NCBI GenBank assembly: GCA_038501785.1
Contig: JBAMJR010000070.1
Span: 942,501 to 1,006,500, forward strand
DNA from: Myoxocephalus aenaeus
Lineage: Eukaryota > Chordata > Actinopteri > Perciformes > Cottidae
Length of the DNA: 64,000 nt
Direction: 5' to 3'
Shown here: piece by piece, positions 38,481 to 51,830 of the stretch
Numbering within the stretch: position 1 is the stretch's first letter
Layout: each line of letters begins with the position of its first letter
Position numbers and translations under genes: made by a program
Notes under the pieces: generated by a model
Told to the model about the DNA's origin: nothing
Databases searched by the model: none
Seen by the model: the letters and a program-made list of their open reading frames with translations, nothing else

Positions 38481-38925
38481 GCACAATCTAATGTTGAGGA
38501 GTCTTCAACCATCCACAGAATTTAAAACCTTCTTCCCAACAGCACTAAGCTTTTAACCTCTAGCCTCTGCTGCCGATGGACCTGCTTCAGCTATCTTATC
38601 AGTTATAGGCCCTGCTGACCCGTATTGATTCAACTACATGTACTCCAGAGTGAACAAGTTTCTCCATCTCCGGCTTCCTGTTTCAATGTTGAAAAGTGTA
38701 GAGTGCTAGTCTGCTTTACTTCAGACACATTTAGAAGGTCTTTATGAAGGCTGTTCGGCTCCCGCGCAACTTCACCTGATAAACAAAAAAATAAAGTCCG
38801 CCTTGAACTGTGCTAAGCAACAAATAGGAGAACGTCTGCAGATTAATGTTGACATTTCGTTTTTCTTTTCCCAGCTGTGCCGTATGCTTGTGAAATGGGC
38901 TGCTGGAAAATGCAGATTAAGACAC

Positions 38926-38928
<3 letters not shown>

Positions 38929-39009
<81 letters not shown>

Positions 39010-39017
39010 TGAGAGAG
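38929..39017. repeat. (TG)n microsatellite in the htr5a intron
   Basis: About 79 bp of TG followed by a short GA run, roughly 0.7 kb upstream of coding exon 2. Confidence 0.98.
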
Positions 39018-39605
39018 ATGAAAGAATAGGTTTTGGCTTGTTGATCCATCTGTTGATTCACATTTCTTTTCAGCCAATAATCCATCTTTTGTTGAGCAGC
39101 TAAAATGGCCTACATTGTTGACGATATTGCTTTTCTATTTATAAAGGCTTTTACAAACTGGGGGCGTGGTGAATAAACAACACAAAACTATTCATACCTG
39201 CAGCAATGCAGATTTGCAACACTTTCAATTAAAAGTTCCAATAGATTGGCGCAGGCAGAGGACCAACTAGGGATCCTATTGACTGGGATTCTGGTAAAGG
39301 GTTATGCAGTGTATATGTATAATGCTTTTATTATGAAAGGTAAGAATGGTAGAAGTGGATCTGGTATGCCCCGCCTTTGTCAAGGTTAGAGAGAGTGATA
39401 AAGGTTGCATCTTGGTTTGGACTATGGACCTTCCATGTTGTTGTAAACTGGAATGTTCTTTATGAATATGTCCTTTCTCCATAACGTGATTGGTTGATGC
39501 CTTTGCAGTGCTTTTTTGCCATTTTAAAAACACCAATTAAAAAATATATACTAACGTGTGAATTAATCGCATGGAGAAGAAAAAGAAAAAAAAAAGAAGC
39601 TTTTA

Positions 39606-39608
<3 letters not shown>

Positions 39609-39684
<76 letters not shown>
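39609..39684. repeat. (TG)n microsatellite 60 bp upstream of htr5a exon 2
   Basis: About 75 bp of uninterrupted TG ending 59 bp before the splice acceptor, so it lies just upstream of the probable branch-point region (aatgaatcaatgat). Confidence 0.98.
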
Positions 39685-39686
<2 letters not shown>

Positions 39687-39743
39687 GCTTGTTCAATGAA
39701 TCAATGATGTAACAGATTTATTCTCTGATCGGTTCCCTCCCAG

Positions 39744-40076
39744 GTAAAGGATGAAACGCATCAACCGCAGATGGTGTTCACTGTGCGCCACGCCACCGTG
39801 ACCTTCCAGACGGACGGGGACACGTGGCGTGAGCAGAAGGAGAAGAAAGCGGCGCTGATGGTCGGCATTTTGATCGGCGTGTTTGTACTTTGCTGGATCC
39901 CCTTCTTCATCACCGAGCTCATCGTCCCACTGTGCTCCTGTGACATCCCGCCCATCTGGAAGAGCATCTTCCTGTGGCTGGGATACTCCAACTCCTTCTT
40001 TAACCCGCTCATATACACAGCCTTTAATAAGAACTACAACAATGCCCTGAAGAACCTCTTCTCCCGGCAGCGCTGA
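39744..40076 (+). CDS. htr5a: 5-hydroxytryptamine receptor 5A, coding exon 2 (residues 237-346)
   Basis: It starts after a ccctcccag acceptor with VKDETHQPQMVFTV, the end of the third cytoplasmic loop. It then gives TM6 with CWIPFF (286-291), the third extracellular loop, and TM7 ending in NPLIY (323-327). The C-terminal tail after TM7 is short and finishes SRQR, with no obvious palmitoylation cysteine. With exon 1 the receptor is 346 residues, slightly shorter than the human protein of about 357 because of a shorter N-terminus and small loop deletions. All residues needed for a working receptor are present and there is no frame damage. The splice keeps phase 0. Confidence 0.97.
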   Translation, partial: VKDETHQPQMVFTVRHATVTFQTDGDTWREQKEKKAALMVGILIGVFVLCWIPFFITELIVPLCSCDIPPIWKSIFLWLGYSNSFFNPLIYTAFNKNYNNALKNLFSRQR

Positions 40077-40481
40077 GCCACTCGGCACGCTGGGCGGACA
40101 CACTACACCAGCATCCACTCCACAGTGTTACTCCTGCAGGCAGAGAAGAACTGACCTATCTGTATCTGTCACTCAATCATCCTTCAGATGGATGATAACC
40201 AGAGACCGTCTGAAAAACTGTCTTTAAAAATGTGTTTTTATTTTTGTTTTTCTTAACCTCACAGCTGGACTGAAACGGGTGTCTGAGGTACGGTATCTAC
40301 AAAGAGAGGAATACATTGGTTGTGTTGCAGGCGGTACTAGTGGTTACAGTGCCGTTTACAAGTTGGTTTCCTTCTGCCGTTTCAGGCTTATTAGGGAGGA
40401 AGCCATGTTAAGTCCCTCGTAAACAGTTTCATCATATGTGGAGCTGCTGGGAATCATTCCAAAGTAAAGCTGAAAGAAAAC

Positions 40482-40487
40482 AATAAA
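40482..40487 (+). terminator. htr5a: Poly(A) signal of htr5a
   Basis: AATAAA about 405 bp after the stop codon. It is the first clean hexamer downstream and implies a 3' UTR of about 425 nt. Confidence 0.5.
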
Positions 40488-41404
40488 ACAAGAACAAATT
40501 GTTTATTATTTTCTCGACTATACACAACAAAATGCTCATCATTTTAGACGATGAAGAAACAAAAGATTTGATTTTAGAAAAGAAGGATTATGTGGAAATC
40601 CCTTCAGTAAAGAAACCACCTTATAGCCGAGTACACATGAACTCCCTGGCTTCACATGTAATTTATTCATACAGACTTGTAGATAAAAGTACAATCTCTC
40701 CTCTGATGCTGGATATCGATACACCAATTCTCTTCGCGCAAACAACCACACACTCCATTGAATTTTATAAAGCAGGAAAATAGCAGTACAAGTTCTCATT
40801 CCCATTATCTCTGAATAGATGCATTGTTGAGGAGCTGCAGCCACGAATCACTCCAGATAAATAAAGTAACCAGATACAGAGGACGTGTGGACTGGTGTAA
40901 AGCTATTCAAAGCATTATCGCAACTACGGATGTGATCAATAGAAATTAGATCGGCAAATAACAAAATAGTATTGCATTATTGTATAGTGAAGCTTAAGTG
41001 CTGAGACAATGCATGTTTAAAAGAATGATGTGTGACGTTATATTACAGTATGCGGTTATGGGAGTAAAATAAGCTAATGTTAACCAATACTAATATCCCT
41101 AATGGGCTCAGTACACAAAACCTATGCCTCAGTTAGTCTAATGATGTTTTTTTATATGACACCCTTGTTTTCTGCACAAATTGCCTCTTTCTACTTAAAG
41201 TGTTCAACACTGTAGAAGCAGTAAGTGAGCCTTTATTTTGGTGTGTAATATACTGTAATGTGAGGAATCACGCATGAGAAATTGATACTCAGCAAATAGT
41301 TGTGCTACGTATATCTAACTGAGCTCCTGTTGGAGAGCAACATCAAAGTATCACAAATCCAATGAGATCTAATCATCTAATGTCGCAGTCAAGTGAAAAC
41401 CATG

Positions 41405-41960
41405 TATCTCCAAATTTGGTGATTTTTAATTATTCAGGTAAACGGAAGGATTCCGTGTTAACAATGGTTCAAGAAAATTCTCCTTCTCTGTTTAACTAGA
41501 CTAAATAAACAGTTTAACTAGACTAAGCGTCCACATGGTAACTTTAGCATGATAACATGCGCAGAATGACAATGCTAACATGCAGATTTTTAGCTTTCTT
41601 AAGTGTGTTTGCATGCTAACATTTGCTAATTAGCACTAAATACAAAGTGCAGCTGATGCAGGTATTGGATCATGAACAGCAAATTAAAGCTTTGACTTAA
41701 TGGCGCTAGATGAAAAGTTAGGGTATCACTAATGTCATTACATATCATCTTGAGGGGGACTTGAACGTATAAGTGCCAATTCAATGGCAATTCCTTTTGC
41801 GACATCTCACTGAAACACAAATGGTGCTAGAGAAAAAGTCAGGGGATCACCAGAGTCATTAGGATTCATCATAGCAAATGTCATGCCAATCCGTCCAATA
41901 GTTGTTGAGATGTTTCACTTTGGACCAAGGGGTAGACTCATTGCCATGAACTGGCATTGC
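41405..41960. repeat. Dispersed gctaacatg-type repeat, copy at 41.4 kb
   Basis: It shares long diverged text with 44500-44930 (gcatgctaacatttgctaa, acacaaagtgcag, tggtgctagag-aaaagtca-gg-atcac). Within it the segment aaaagt-aggg-atcac occurs twice (about 41713 and 41837), suggesting an internal duplication. Confidence 0.65.
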
Positions 41961-44385
41961 CATCCTTAGAGCCATGACAGTAGCAAGGCTAAATAAAACA
42001 TTGTCATATAAAAATGCATTGTTTCAAAGCTGAAGATGGGTGTTTTAGCTCATAAAAAGTGTATTTTTAGAGATACATAGTTTTCACATGACTTAAGTGT
42101 TATAACAGAATACTATGAAAATTATCCTTTTTCTACAAGTTGTTTTGGACACAAAGTTAGACTCCGGTCTGTAAGACACGACTGCACCTGGTCTCGACCT
42201 GACCTCAGCCTTTTACCTTAATTTATACTTACAGACCTCAAATGACATGGATTATAAATCAGAGTAGTTTATAATTTCATACACACATATATGTATATAC
42301 ATACACACACACACACACATACCAAATAGCCTCAATTCTAAATAAAATCCCAATAGTAATTGAGACTACTTTATATCAACTTAAACAGAGTAATATATTA
42401 TGATAAGGAAACATAAATATATGTGAAAAGAAAATATGCTCTCTAACTGCAATGGTGGTTTTAGTGAAAACATTATTCCGTGCTGAATATTGAAATGCAT
42501 GGAATATAAACAGAAGCAGAAATCATAGATATGGTAGAAAAAGAAGAAGAAGAAGAAAAAAGACAGTGCTGGTGAAAACGGATCTCTCTTAGCTCTCCTT
42601 ATATGTATAAATCGCATGACTTGGTGGTTGACTTGGAGCCATTGATGCTCTTCAGGATTAACTTTTTTCAAATGACATCTCACTGCTCTCCAGATTGCCC
42701 GAGGATGGTTGATTATTCACCCTTTGCCCTCCTAGGTCTTGTTATGTGTGGTGACCCAGCTCAGGAAAAGCAAATGTTGCAGATATGTGTTGTTTGCCAT
42801 TCATCTCCGTTTCCAGATTTCATGTTCAAAAGAAAAAGAAGAAAAAAAACATGATAATAAAAAATGTGGACAATTACCTCCTTCAGAGGCACTTTTTGGG
42901 AAATCCATACTTGTTTTCATAAAAGCAGACACAAAAGAAGGGGACATCTGATGTGTTATTGTGTCAGTGTTTTTTCAATGTGTGCATGTTTTCTTCCACA
43001 GAAGCCTTTGGCTGATAAAATGGACAATAAACAAGCCCTTGATTTGTGATACACAGCGTCACGCTTGGCACTTTGGCATGACACTTATGGAAGTAAGAGC
43101 TGTTCAGGTTGAGCCATGAGGCGTACGGCCAGATATTTGCCAACAGTTGGCTCCAGACACACACTTGTTCACAAACACACACTCACACACACACGCCTGC
43201 ATATAAAATGAAAGAACGGAAAGAATTCAGTGTTCAAGTTTTGATAATAATTCCCTTTTATTATCCTCATTGCCCAACTACGGGAAGTCGTTTTATAAAC
43301 GGGCATTAGCTCGTCCCCTCTCTCCACGGAGCAGCATGAGCCAGGAGTGAGCCTGCTTCTGTTCAAAGGAGCACATCCATCCATGTTTTCAGGGAAGACA
43401 GGATGCATGAAAATGGGTCTTGGCTAAACTGATTTAGGATTAGAACCAGATGCCTCAGGCAAACCTGTGCTTTAGCTACTGAATTTTACAGGACAAGCAG
43501 CAATGAACAAAAGCATACGATAACAAACGGAATATGTGGGCAAATAGAGACACTTGAGGATTTTAATGAAGAAACATGTGTATCAAATATGTTTTACCAC
43601 TGTAAACAGCAGCGGTTGTATGCATATCTGCTATCGTTCTGCACATGGATTTCTGTATACCACATGTCCTGTAATATCCCAACTAGTTTACATGTAAACA
43701 ACGATATCTGTAATTTGCCAATACAAGCTTATGGTGACAATAGAACAGAAAGTTATGGGTGAAGGTAGTGTAGAATGACCAGACGGGACCAGATGTCCTG
43801 CATTGCCTCGTTTCTCTTATCTTCACAACAAAGTGGGCTCATTGTCTTCGTGTCTGAGGTGTCGGCGACTGTGTGACTCTGTTGTTGTTCCACTTGTTAT
43901 TCTGTGACAGCTCAGTTTTATCCAAATAGAAGCTGCACAGCAGGACTGTGGAGAAGAGGATTGTGGTAAGCATATGTATATGTGATCTGAATGAGCACAT
44001 CGCTTTCTCTTTCTTAACCTCCGCTCGGCTGCTAGCTTTTAATTCGGGTTCTCGGGGCAAAAACAGAAGTGATTGGAGGAGAAAGAAAAATTGGAAAATC
44101 CTTAATACTCCAGAGGAGATACAAGATGATACACCTTTCTTTGCCGCAGGACAGAACTGGGATGGACAGCACTTCCTGGATTTTTAAAGTTTCTTATTTC
44201 ATACTTTAATTCATGAGCTCTGCTGAAGTGCTGGGTTGAAGCTATAACTTAACACTGAAAAAAATATTTCTCTAAATATCAGTATGTACAATATCCAGAA
44301 CTGTAATCAAAACATTGAATTGATAGACATGATTACTTTTGAATTTTCTGATTTGAATTATTTGACAGCTGTCTCAAGAGAAGAA

Positions 44386-44451
44386 ATCTTGTGAAAATAC
44401 AAAAACTTTTTTTCCTTTTTTTCTGTTGCTGGTTTTGTATTTTCACAAGAT
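44386..44451. repeat. Perfect 19-bp stem hairpin
   Basis: The arms 44386-44404 and 44433-44451 are exact reverse complements (core TCTTGTGAAAATACAAAA) around a 28-nt loop that is mostly pyrimidines. The whole is about 66 nt. Confidence 0.9.
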
Positions 44452-44499
44452 AAAAACGCACCAATATGAAAAAGTGAATCTACAGCCCTCTAGCGCTAT

Positions 44500-44930
44500 G
44501 AGTTTATACTGACATGGTGCTTGTGCCAAATGCTCATTTCAACATGCTAACATGCTCAAATTGACAATGCTAACATGAAAATGTATAATATTTACCATGT
44601 TAGTTTAATGTGTTAGCATGCTAACATTTGCTAAATAGCAATAAACACAAAGTGCAGTTGAGGTTGATGTAAATAACATTATTTTGTACAGTATTTGGTC
44701 GTTGTTATAAGTCACCTTTAGAAATGAATGTCTGCACCAAATTCCCCGGCAATTAATCTTATAGTTGTCGAGACATTTTTTTAAATAACATAAATGTCAA
44801 CCTCTTAGTGGTGCTAGAGGAAAAGTCAATGGATCACTAAAGTCATTGGAATAATTTATCACAAAATCACAATGCCAATGGCAATCCATGAAAATAGATT
44901 GCCATTGACCAAAGTAGTGGACAAACTGAC
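44500..44930. repeat. Dispersed gctaacatg-type repeat, copy at 44.5 kb
   Basis: Same family as 41405-41960, in the same orientation: aacatgctaacatgctcaaattgacaatgctaacatg, then gcatgctaacatttgctaa and ggtgctagaggaaaagtcaatggatcac. Confidence 0.65.
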
Positions 44931-46369
44931 GACAGGACTGCTGCTAGTGTGGCTGACAAAAACAACAGTACAATAGTACAATCAATTTTGGGTGAAAACA
45001 AATGCTTTTTAAAGTTTCGCTCAATAAGCCTGTGAAGAGGGATCATATACATTAAAGCACAAAAACATGATTATTCAGAATTTTGAATTTCCAACCATGT
45101 TTTCCAGAGATATTAAAAAAGAAGAAAAAAAGAAGAAAACATGACGATCATTTTCGATGAACAGCCATACAATTGATAATACAACTTTATGAGACAGGGT
45201 CTCAAGCTTGTAACATGTGAAGATAAAACACCACTTCATTTAAGTTTCCTTTTAGCCTCAAAATGAAAAAACGAGAGGATTTGAAACCCAAGGCAAACAC
45301 TGTCCTCAAAATGCTTAAGCACCGCCAACTGTCATCAATCTTTTCTTGGAGGTTGTAGCATTAATGTCCTCTGTTTGCTCTGAACACTGATCCATTGCTA
45401 ATGTTTTGCAATTTTTGTCTCCTACTTCTCTCTTCTGACCCCTGCGCTGTCATTCACTGTAATAACTCACTCTGCCAGGCCATGAATAGTTAATACAATG
45501 TAGGTGGGAAGAATATCAAACAGATTCAGCAGATGCTGCTGTTCCACAGTCCCACTGATGAATTAGGTTAAGCCTATGACATTTTAGATGGAAGCGCTCT
45601 AAAGAACCTATTTCTGCCTCTAAAGCCTTTCTAAATTGTAATATATCCTCTTCAGATAACAGTGGCATGCTAGAGTATGTATGCGCACAATTTGTTTCTA
45701 AAGATCCTGGACATGCAGTTTCTCAACAAAAAAACATGTTTTAATATTTGAGATGCGGTGGACTGAAAGAAAAAATCTTTTGCATTGTCTGACTGTCTGC
45801 TTTTCAATTTTACACCCCAGTTGACTTGGTTAAACCAGAACTGACAGACTTTTGAGAGAAGTTTTTCAAAGAGCACAGACAGATAAGTCTAAATGCCGCT
45901 TCGAGAGGCCTGGGGGGGAGAATGGGCAGGTGGCCCTTTAATTTCGAGATTGCAGGATATCACGAGCAAACTAATTCAGGATGTGATTGCTCCGAGTGGG
46001 TATGTAATAAACTGTGGGGAGTCTCACCATGTGTTCATCAGGGAGACACAAGCACAGTCATACACAAACACAGAGACAAAGCAGTTACAGTGTTGGCGCT
46101 CATTTGATTTTAGTCAATTGTAGGCCATTCATTCAAAACAGAAACAGGTTTGCCTGGATCCAGACCCACCAGTAGGGGGACTAACAATTAGCCAATCAGT
46201 GCCCTGGCACAGCTTGTCAAGTTGTTGTCAAGCTGTTGTCAGCTGTGCGCCAGAACCTAGGAGTAAACATAAACAACAATGGAGATTGCCAATTTGTGTA
46301 ACCGTAACATTAAGCACCAACTGCCACCTCTGTACAATACATTGTGAATCTTCAACAATCTAAAACATG

Positions 46370-46628
46370 TACACAAATCCTCCCGGACTCAACGCTGGGT
46401 TTATATGGGAAAATTACCCCGGCATTCATGAATCGTTCATTCATCCTCATTCAGCCCCTCTTTCATGTTTGGGCTGCTCAATAAACCTGAAGGTTTCTTT
46501 TCTATTTTTTGAGGAGTTTTTCCTGATCCGATGTGAGGTCCCGGGATAGGGATGTCGTATGTGTACAGATTGTAAAGCCCTCCGAGGCAAATTTGTAAAT
46601 TGTGATTTTGGGCTATACAAAATAAACT
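46370..46628 (+). repeat. SINE/LINE-tail-like fish repeat
   Basis: It contains gaggagtttttcctgatccgatgtgaggtc, gtaaagccctc-gaggcaaattt and gattttgggctatacaaaataaa. It ends in an (ttaattgaa)-like simple tail. The pattern is that of a common teleost retroposon 3' end on the plus strand. Confidence 0.6.
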
Positions 46629-49600
46629 TAATTTAATTGAATTGAATAATAGTTTAGAATTTGATATGACCCCCTTGATGAACGAAATAATTTTATATAT
46701 ACGGCATGTCTTCTCATTATCGCCCGGCATTGTCGGCTAGTTGTGTTTTTATAAACTTTCTCTTTTACCTGGCTTCGCTCCAATCTTAAAACACCCGCAC
46801 AAAGTATGTTGTCATGGCAACACATCACCTGTCGACTTAAAATGACATTCAGACGGATCCGTTGGTCTCTAGCGATTGGATGGCGAGCATCGAGCCCTCC
46901 CCCATGGAAATCGATTAGAGCGGAGGTAATGTCAGACTGAAGATGGAAACAGAGTGAAACGAGTTGACAAGTCTGTCTGATGTGAGGCGAGACTCAGGTG
47001 AGTCCCCTGTTCCCTCAGTCCTGTAAAGATACACAGCCTCACACTCTGTTGCTATGGCACCAAGGCTGTGAAAGAAAGCTCTGTACATGTCTGTGAAGAG
47101 TCTCAGTCACCCAGGTGCTATAGAATGGCTACGAGTGTTAAATTAAAGGAAGGAAAGTGTTGACTGTTCTTTCTACAAGATAAAAAAAAAGTCCTAAAAC
47201 ATCCTCAACAAGTTTTCTCGCCTTTCGACTCACCACTTGTATTCAGTGAGGAGAAAAAGCGAAGAGAAAATAGGTCCTATTCACAACCGGCTACATATCA
47301 AGACTTGTGCATGCCTCAGTGCCTTTATGCAATCTACTCAGGTTGAAATCAGGCTTGAAAAGCTTGCCTCCGTTTGCATACAAAAGTCCAGTAAAGTTCA
47401 CAGAAACTGCAACGTTATGCCTGAGTGAAGACACTTCTCTTGGCAAGCGAGCCCGCCTGAGGGTTTGATTGAGCAGGGGGTGATGTCATGCTTGGCAGAA
47501 CTGTGTGGTACTTTGGTAAAGAACAGCATATCTATTGTTATTATTTCAGCTGATTTAGCCAACGGCGATGCCCTTCACCTCAATCAGCTCAGAAGATGTT
47601 TGCACGCGCCACTTTGATGTCTGGCGATGTGCATGGCGGGACCCTTTTATCACAGCTCACATTGTACATCCCCAATGTGAGAGCTTCTGGTTTGAATTCC
47701 CTTGAAGAAACATTTCAATATGAATGAGCTCTGTTGCAGGGGAACAAAGGTCGGTTGATTACCCTGCCTGATGATCAGAACGACGGCAAAAACAGCATGA
47801 CCATAAGCTTCAGGATTTTATGGTAAACATCCCTTGGATTGTATTCCCTTGCAAGATTTAGAGCAGCCTTAGAACTCATGTTGACCCAACCTCTGCAACT
47901 GAACAAGAGCCTGCATTACAGCTCATATGTTAGTACCACGGGTCCCAGGGGCGGGAACTGGCTTTGTTTTGCATTCCATTGTTGCAGTGCATTCATATTC
48001 AGGAGATGCTTGTGGCACATTGGCAGGCACTAAACCAACTACATGGCCCTAAACACCCCATTACCTCATTTTCAGACAGTGAAAACATTACTTTTTTGGT
48101 GTTTTCCCAAGATGAGCATCATTGGGAAAGAGAATACCATAGCAACAAAAATTCAGTGGAAGGAATATATCTGTACAGATTTAACTGGTGCATTTTCTGT
48201 TATGCAAGCTGTATTAACGTCAGTAAATCCTTGTTTGAGATCAGGAATAAATATGATGTTCACTCTGGCTTTGGCAGGATCTTTTTTAATTAGATAAAAG
48301 AAAGTCTTATCTTAATTGGATTTATTTTATTGTATCCACACCAGAGCTGAAAGTATCCACAAGATGCAAAAACATCTCTGTGTGCCACTATAGCATTTTC
48401 ATTAGGGTCTTTGACAAATTGTGCATTGCTGAAATGCCTGCAATGGTAACCCTGTTTTGCCCACTGATTGCCTGTTAGTTTCCACTTCTGCTGTCGCTGT
48501 TTTTGAGAGATTCTAACTGCATGAGGAAAAGGTTGAATTAGCATATAATTGCCGTCTGGTAAGAAGCACATTATTTAAATGTTGAGTCTCAGTTAATGTA
48601 GATGAATGGCAGATCCGTAAATGCTAAATAAAATATGGAAACCCAGAAAATTTACATTATCAGGATCTTAGTGTGGTGTCCTTAAGTTACGTCCAGCGTA
48701 CTTAACCAGCAATTCCACAAGAATAATGTGTGGATTGTGTTAATTAATTTTCTGTGATTATCAATAATTCAGATATAATGCAACAGTTGTTTGGAACATT
48801 TTGACTGCTAGCAAACTGCACGGCAGTTTGGATTTAGCACTATTCTCTACCCCTGCCTTAGGGGTTTTTATAGCAGTTTGTCCACGCAAACTCCACTCCA
48901 CACAGCCCACTTCTCACTTAAAATGTCCTCTTGGGCTGCAGCACTTAGCAACATGTTCTCTCTGCAAGCCCAGGAAGGCTCGGTACCATTTAAATCATCG
49001 AGGAGGTAAGAGCTGAACTTGAAATTGATTGCAAATACTCCACAGGACACGCAAAATGGATGCAATGTATTGTGAATGGAGAACATTCCCCATTTTAAAC
49101 GCAGCGGGCTTAACATTTTAATAGCTCCCTTAAAAACTGAATTAAAAGTGAGATAACGACAGAGACATTGAGTGACTGAATGTCTCCCAAAGGAACCATA
49201 ATCAAGAAAAGAGTATTATCATTATATGATATGGTTGGTCAATCACCATCCAAAGATCTCTCTGTGTCTCCTCATGGATGAGGATATTGTTACAGTGGCT
49301 TCTAAATGCAGACTGCAGTGTTCTTTCGATTATTGATTATCCAATGTGGCAGATCACAATGTGCCGAGTGGGCAGATTCAAGAGGAGCGAGCCATTAGCT
49401 AAAGCATGTTGACTGCGATCATTGAAATAAGTGTTGCGCGGGTGGTTGATCGGAATACTAAAAGCAGGTGTGATTATTAAAATAAATGTACAGTGGAGTC
49501 TTTCACGTGTGTTGGAAAATAAAACATATAGGATAGGAAATGTTTCACAAACATCAGCTGTGTTTTGGCAGCAGTCTCTTGATCCCTTAGTTACATCTGC

Positions 49601-50389
49601 TATGCCCATATGAAATCTACAATGATAGCGGTGGCAGATTTTCTACAAAAACATTCGCAGTAATGTCTGAAACAATGGCTCATGAATTTTATACAGAGGT
49701 AGACAAAGGCAAGCGTAACATTTTCCACATGTGTCAAAATATTGAATTGTCAATATAACGAGTTGTATCATCTTTAGCTAGCTACCAATCAAACTAACCA
49801 ATTAAGCTGTCGTTAGTTTCATGAGTTGGTTAAAAAGTCTCCAGCTGACTGTTTAATGTTTCCAGTTGACTCAATAATCTTGTGAAAGGGTCTTAAATAT
49901 GCACATGGGAGCTACATAGCCAGCATGATATAGTCTAATACTAAAAGATGGTGGCTTAGCTGTCCCAAGCAAGTAAAACTGTCGGATCAAACCATTATTT
50001 CAATCAGCCCTGTTAGCTGACTGCTAGCTTACTTATGCGTCTGTATTTTGAAACCGTATGTGTTCTCTTTTAAAATCATAAGAGAAAAGGCTAGCTTGTT
50101 TTGCTTCAGTATAAACTTTCCCAAATTGAATACATAGCAGGACAGAAGCCCTAGCGTTAGCTTAAACTCTGATGGAATCCAGGCTTTCACACAATGTTGT
50201 CATGCATTTTGTAACCCCACAAACATATTTACTGCTGAAAGTTAGCAAGCTAGTTAGCAAGACACACATTTGCTCTTGTATTTTTATTTTTGGTTTTGTA
50301 AAAGCTAGAAAATGACACCCTGGTTGGCTATTTGCGTTTGTGTGTAAGCAAGTAGCGGTCAATGTCAGGTCCTAAAGGGAGGGAAACAC

Positions 50390-50503
<114 letters not shown>

Positions 50504-51830
50504 ATGCATCACTTGTCCTCATCGAGCCAGGAAGGAGCTGCCAGATTGAGGTCAATCATACCTTCATCACAGCCCTCTGATTCAGAGGAAACGTCTGCAC
50601 AAAGCAACAAAGCATGGACAAGCACACGGTAATCTTCAAAGCAGAGTGGTCATCATCGGTCTGCTTGAATCGGGCGCATCGACAACCGTCTGTTGACACC
50701 AGTTCAAGCCACATGCAGGGTCTCCAGAGAGAAATATGCTAAACCTCCCAGCATGCATTATCGCTTTAGCACAGTATCAGCCTCTGGTACTTGTGAATAT
50801 GAGATAAACCCCTCTGATGAACTGGACGCTCATTATTCCTATCACAAATTTATGACCATGAATAGTCTCAAATATTACTTCTCATATAGAGTACTAAATT
50901 GATGTAAATAAGCTATATTAAGATGCTGACATTGCAAGCCTAATTACCATTAATGCACAGATCCATTTGCCTTTTCACTTACGAGCCCTGTTGGATGGCA
51001 GTTCCCATTGACAGTGTTGACAGCGTTACAAGAATAACAAGAGAAGCCACGTACTGCATGTCTTATTCTTTCCCCCTTAATAAGCGTGTACTCGTATAGG
51101 AGCATTTGAAAGGAATTCCCAGAGAAGCCAATACTTCATGTGTGTTGTAGATAATGCAGCTGTCCCCATGAGAGCCACATAAAAGCAAGAATCCTCAAAC
51201 GCTCCTTCCCCCAACATGCTATCATGCACAAAACACCTTCCACTTTGAAAGACTCCACCTCACTGACCGATTACCGTTAATGTATCACTGCAGAAGCGTA
51301 GATTTCTCAGGCTTCACTCGATGCTGCGCCCCAAAAAGGTCAAATAAGTGCAGCGCGGTGTGCTGCATGGCTAAAACACCCCAGCTGTGTAGCTTAATTG
51401 AGATTCACAATGAAATTTAGAGCACCATATGTGCATTCATGCGTTTGCCTCCAGAGTGCAGCTCTATCACTCACAGGCATCGGCGTGTGTCTGTGTAATT
51501 GTAAGACTCATCATTATTTAACAGTATTGATTTCTTTCTTTAAGGTTGCAAGACAAATTTGATTCCCCGCTGAGCGCTGTTGGATGTTAAAAATGTAGAG
51601 AGCAGGGTAGACAAGGTCAAGAAAATCCGCTGTTTGAGGACTTGATGCAGTAATATGAGATAAGATGAATAGATAGAGATAGATAGATCTGTTTTCGCAG
51701 GTATCACACATTGTGAAACGAGGTGAATTGGCATGTCACTGATACCATTTTATGAATGGGTTGTTCCTCCCTCACTTCATTTACAGATAATGGTTTCCAC
51801 TTTGCCACCTTCTCTGTAGCCAGCAATCTT

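Larger units (their letters stand above)
34205..39743 (+). other. htr5a: htr5a intron between the two coding exons
   Basis: A 5539-bp GT-AG phase-0 intron in the third cytoplasmic loop. It contains a Gypsy relic, a dispersed repeat copy, two long TG tracts and a G+C-rich patch at about 37660-37990 that looks repeat-derived but that I cannot name. No alternative exon is evident. Retained intron would add ten residues after E236 and then stop. Confidence 0.85.
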
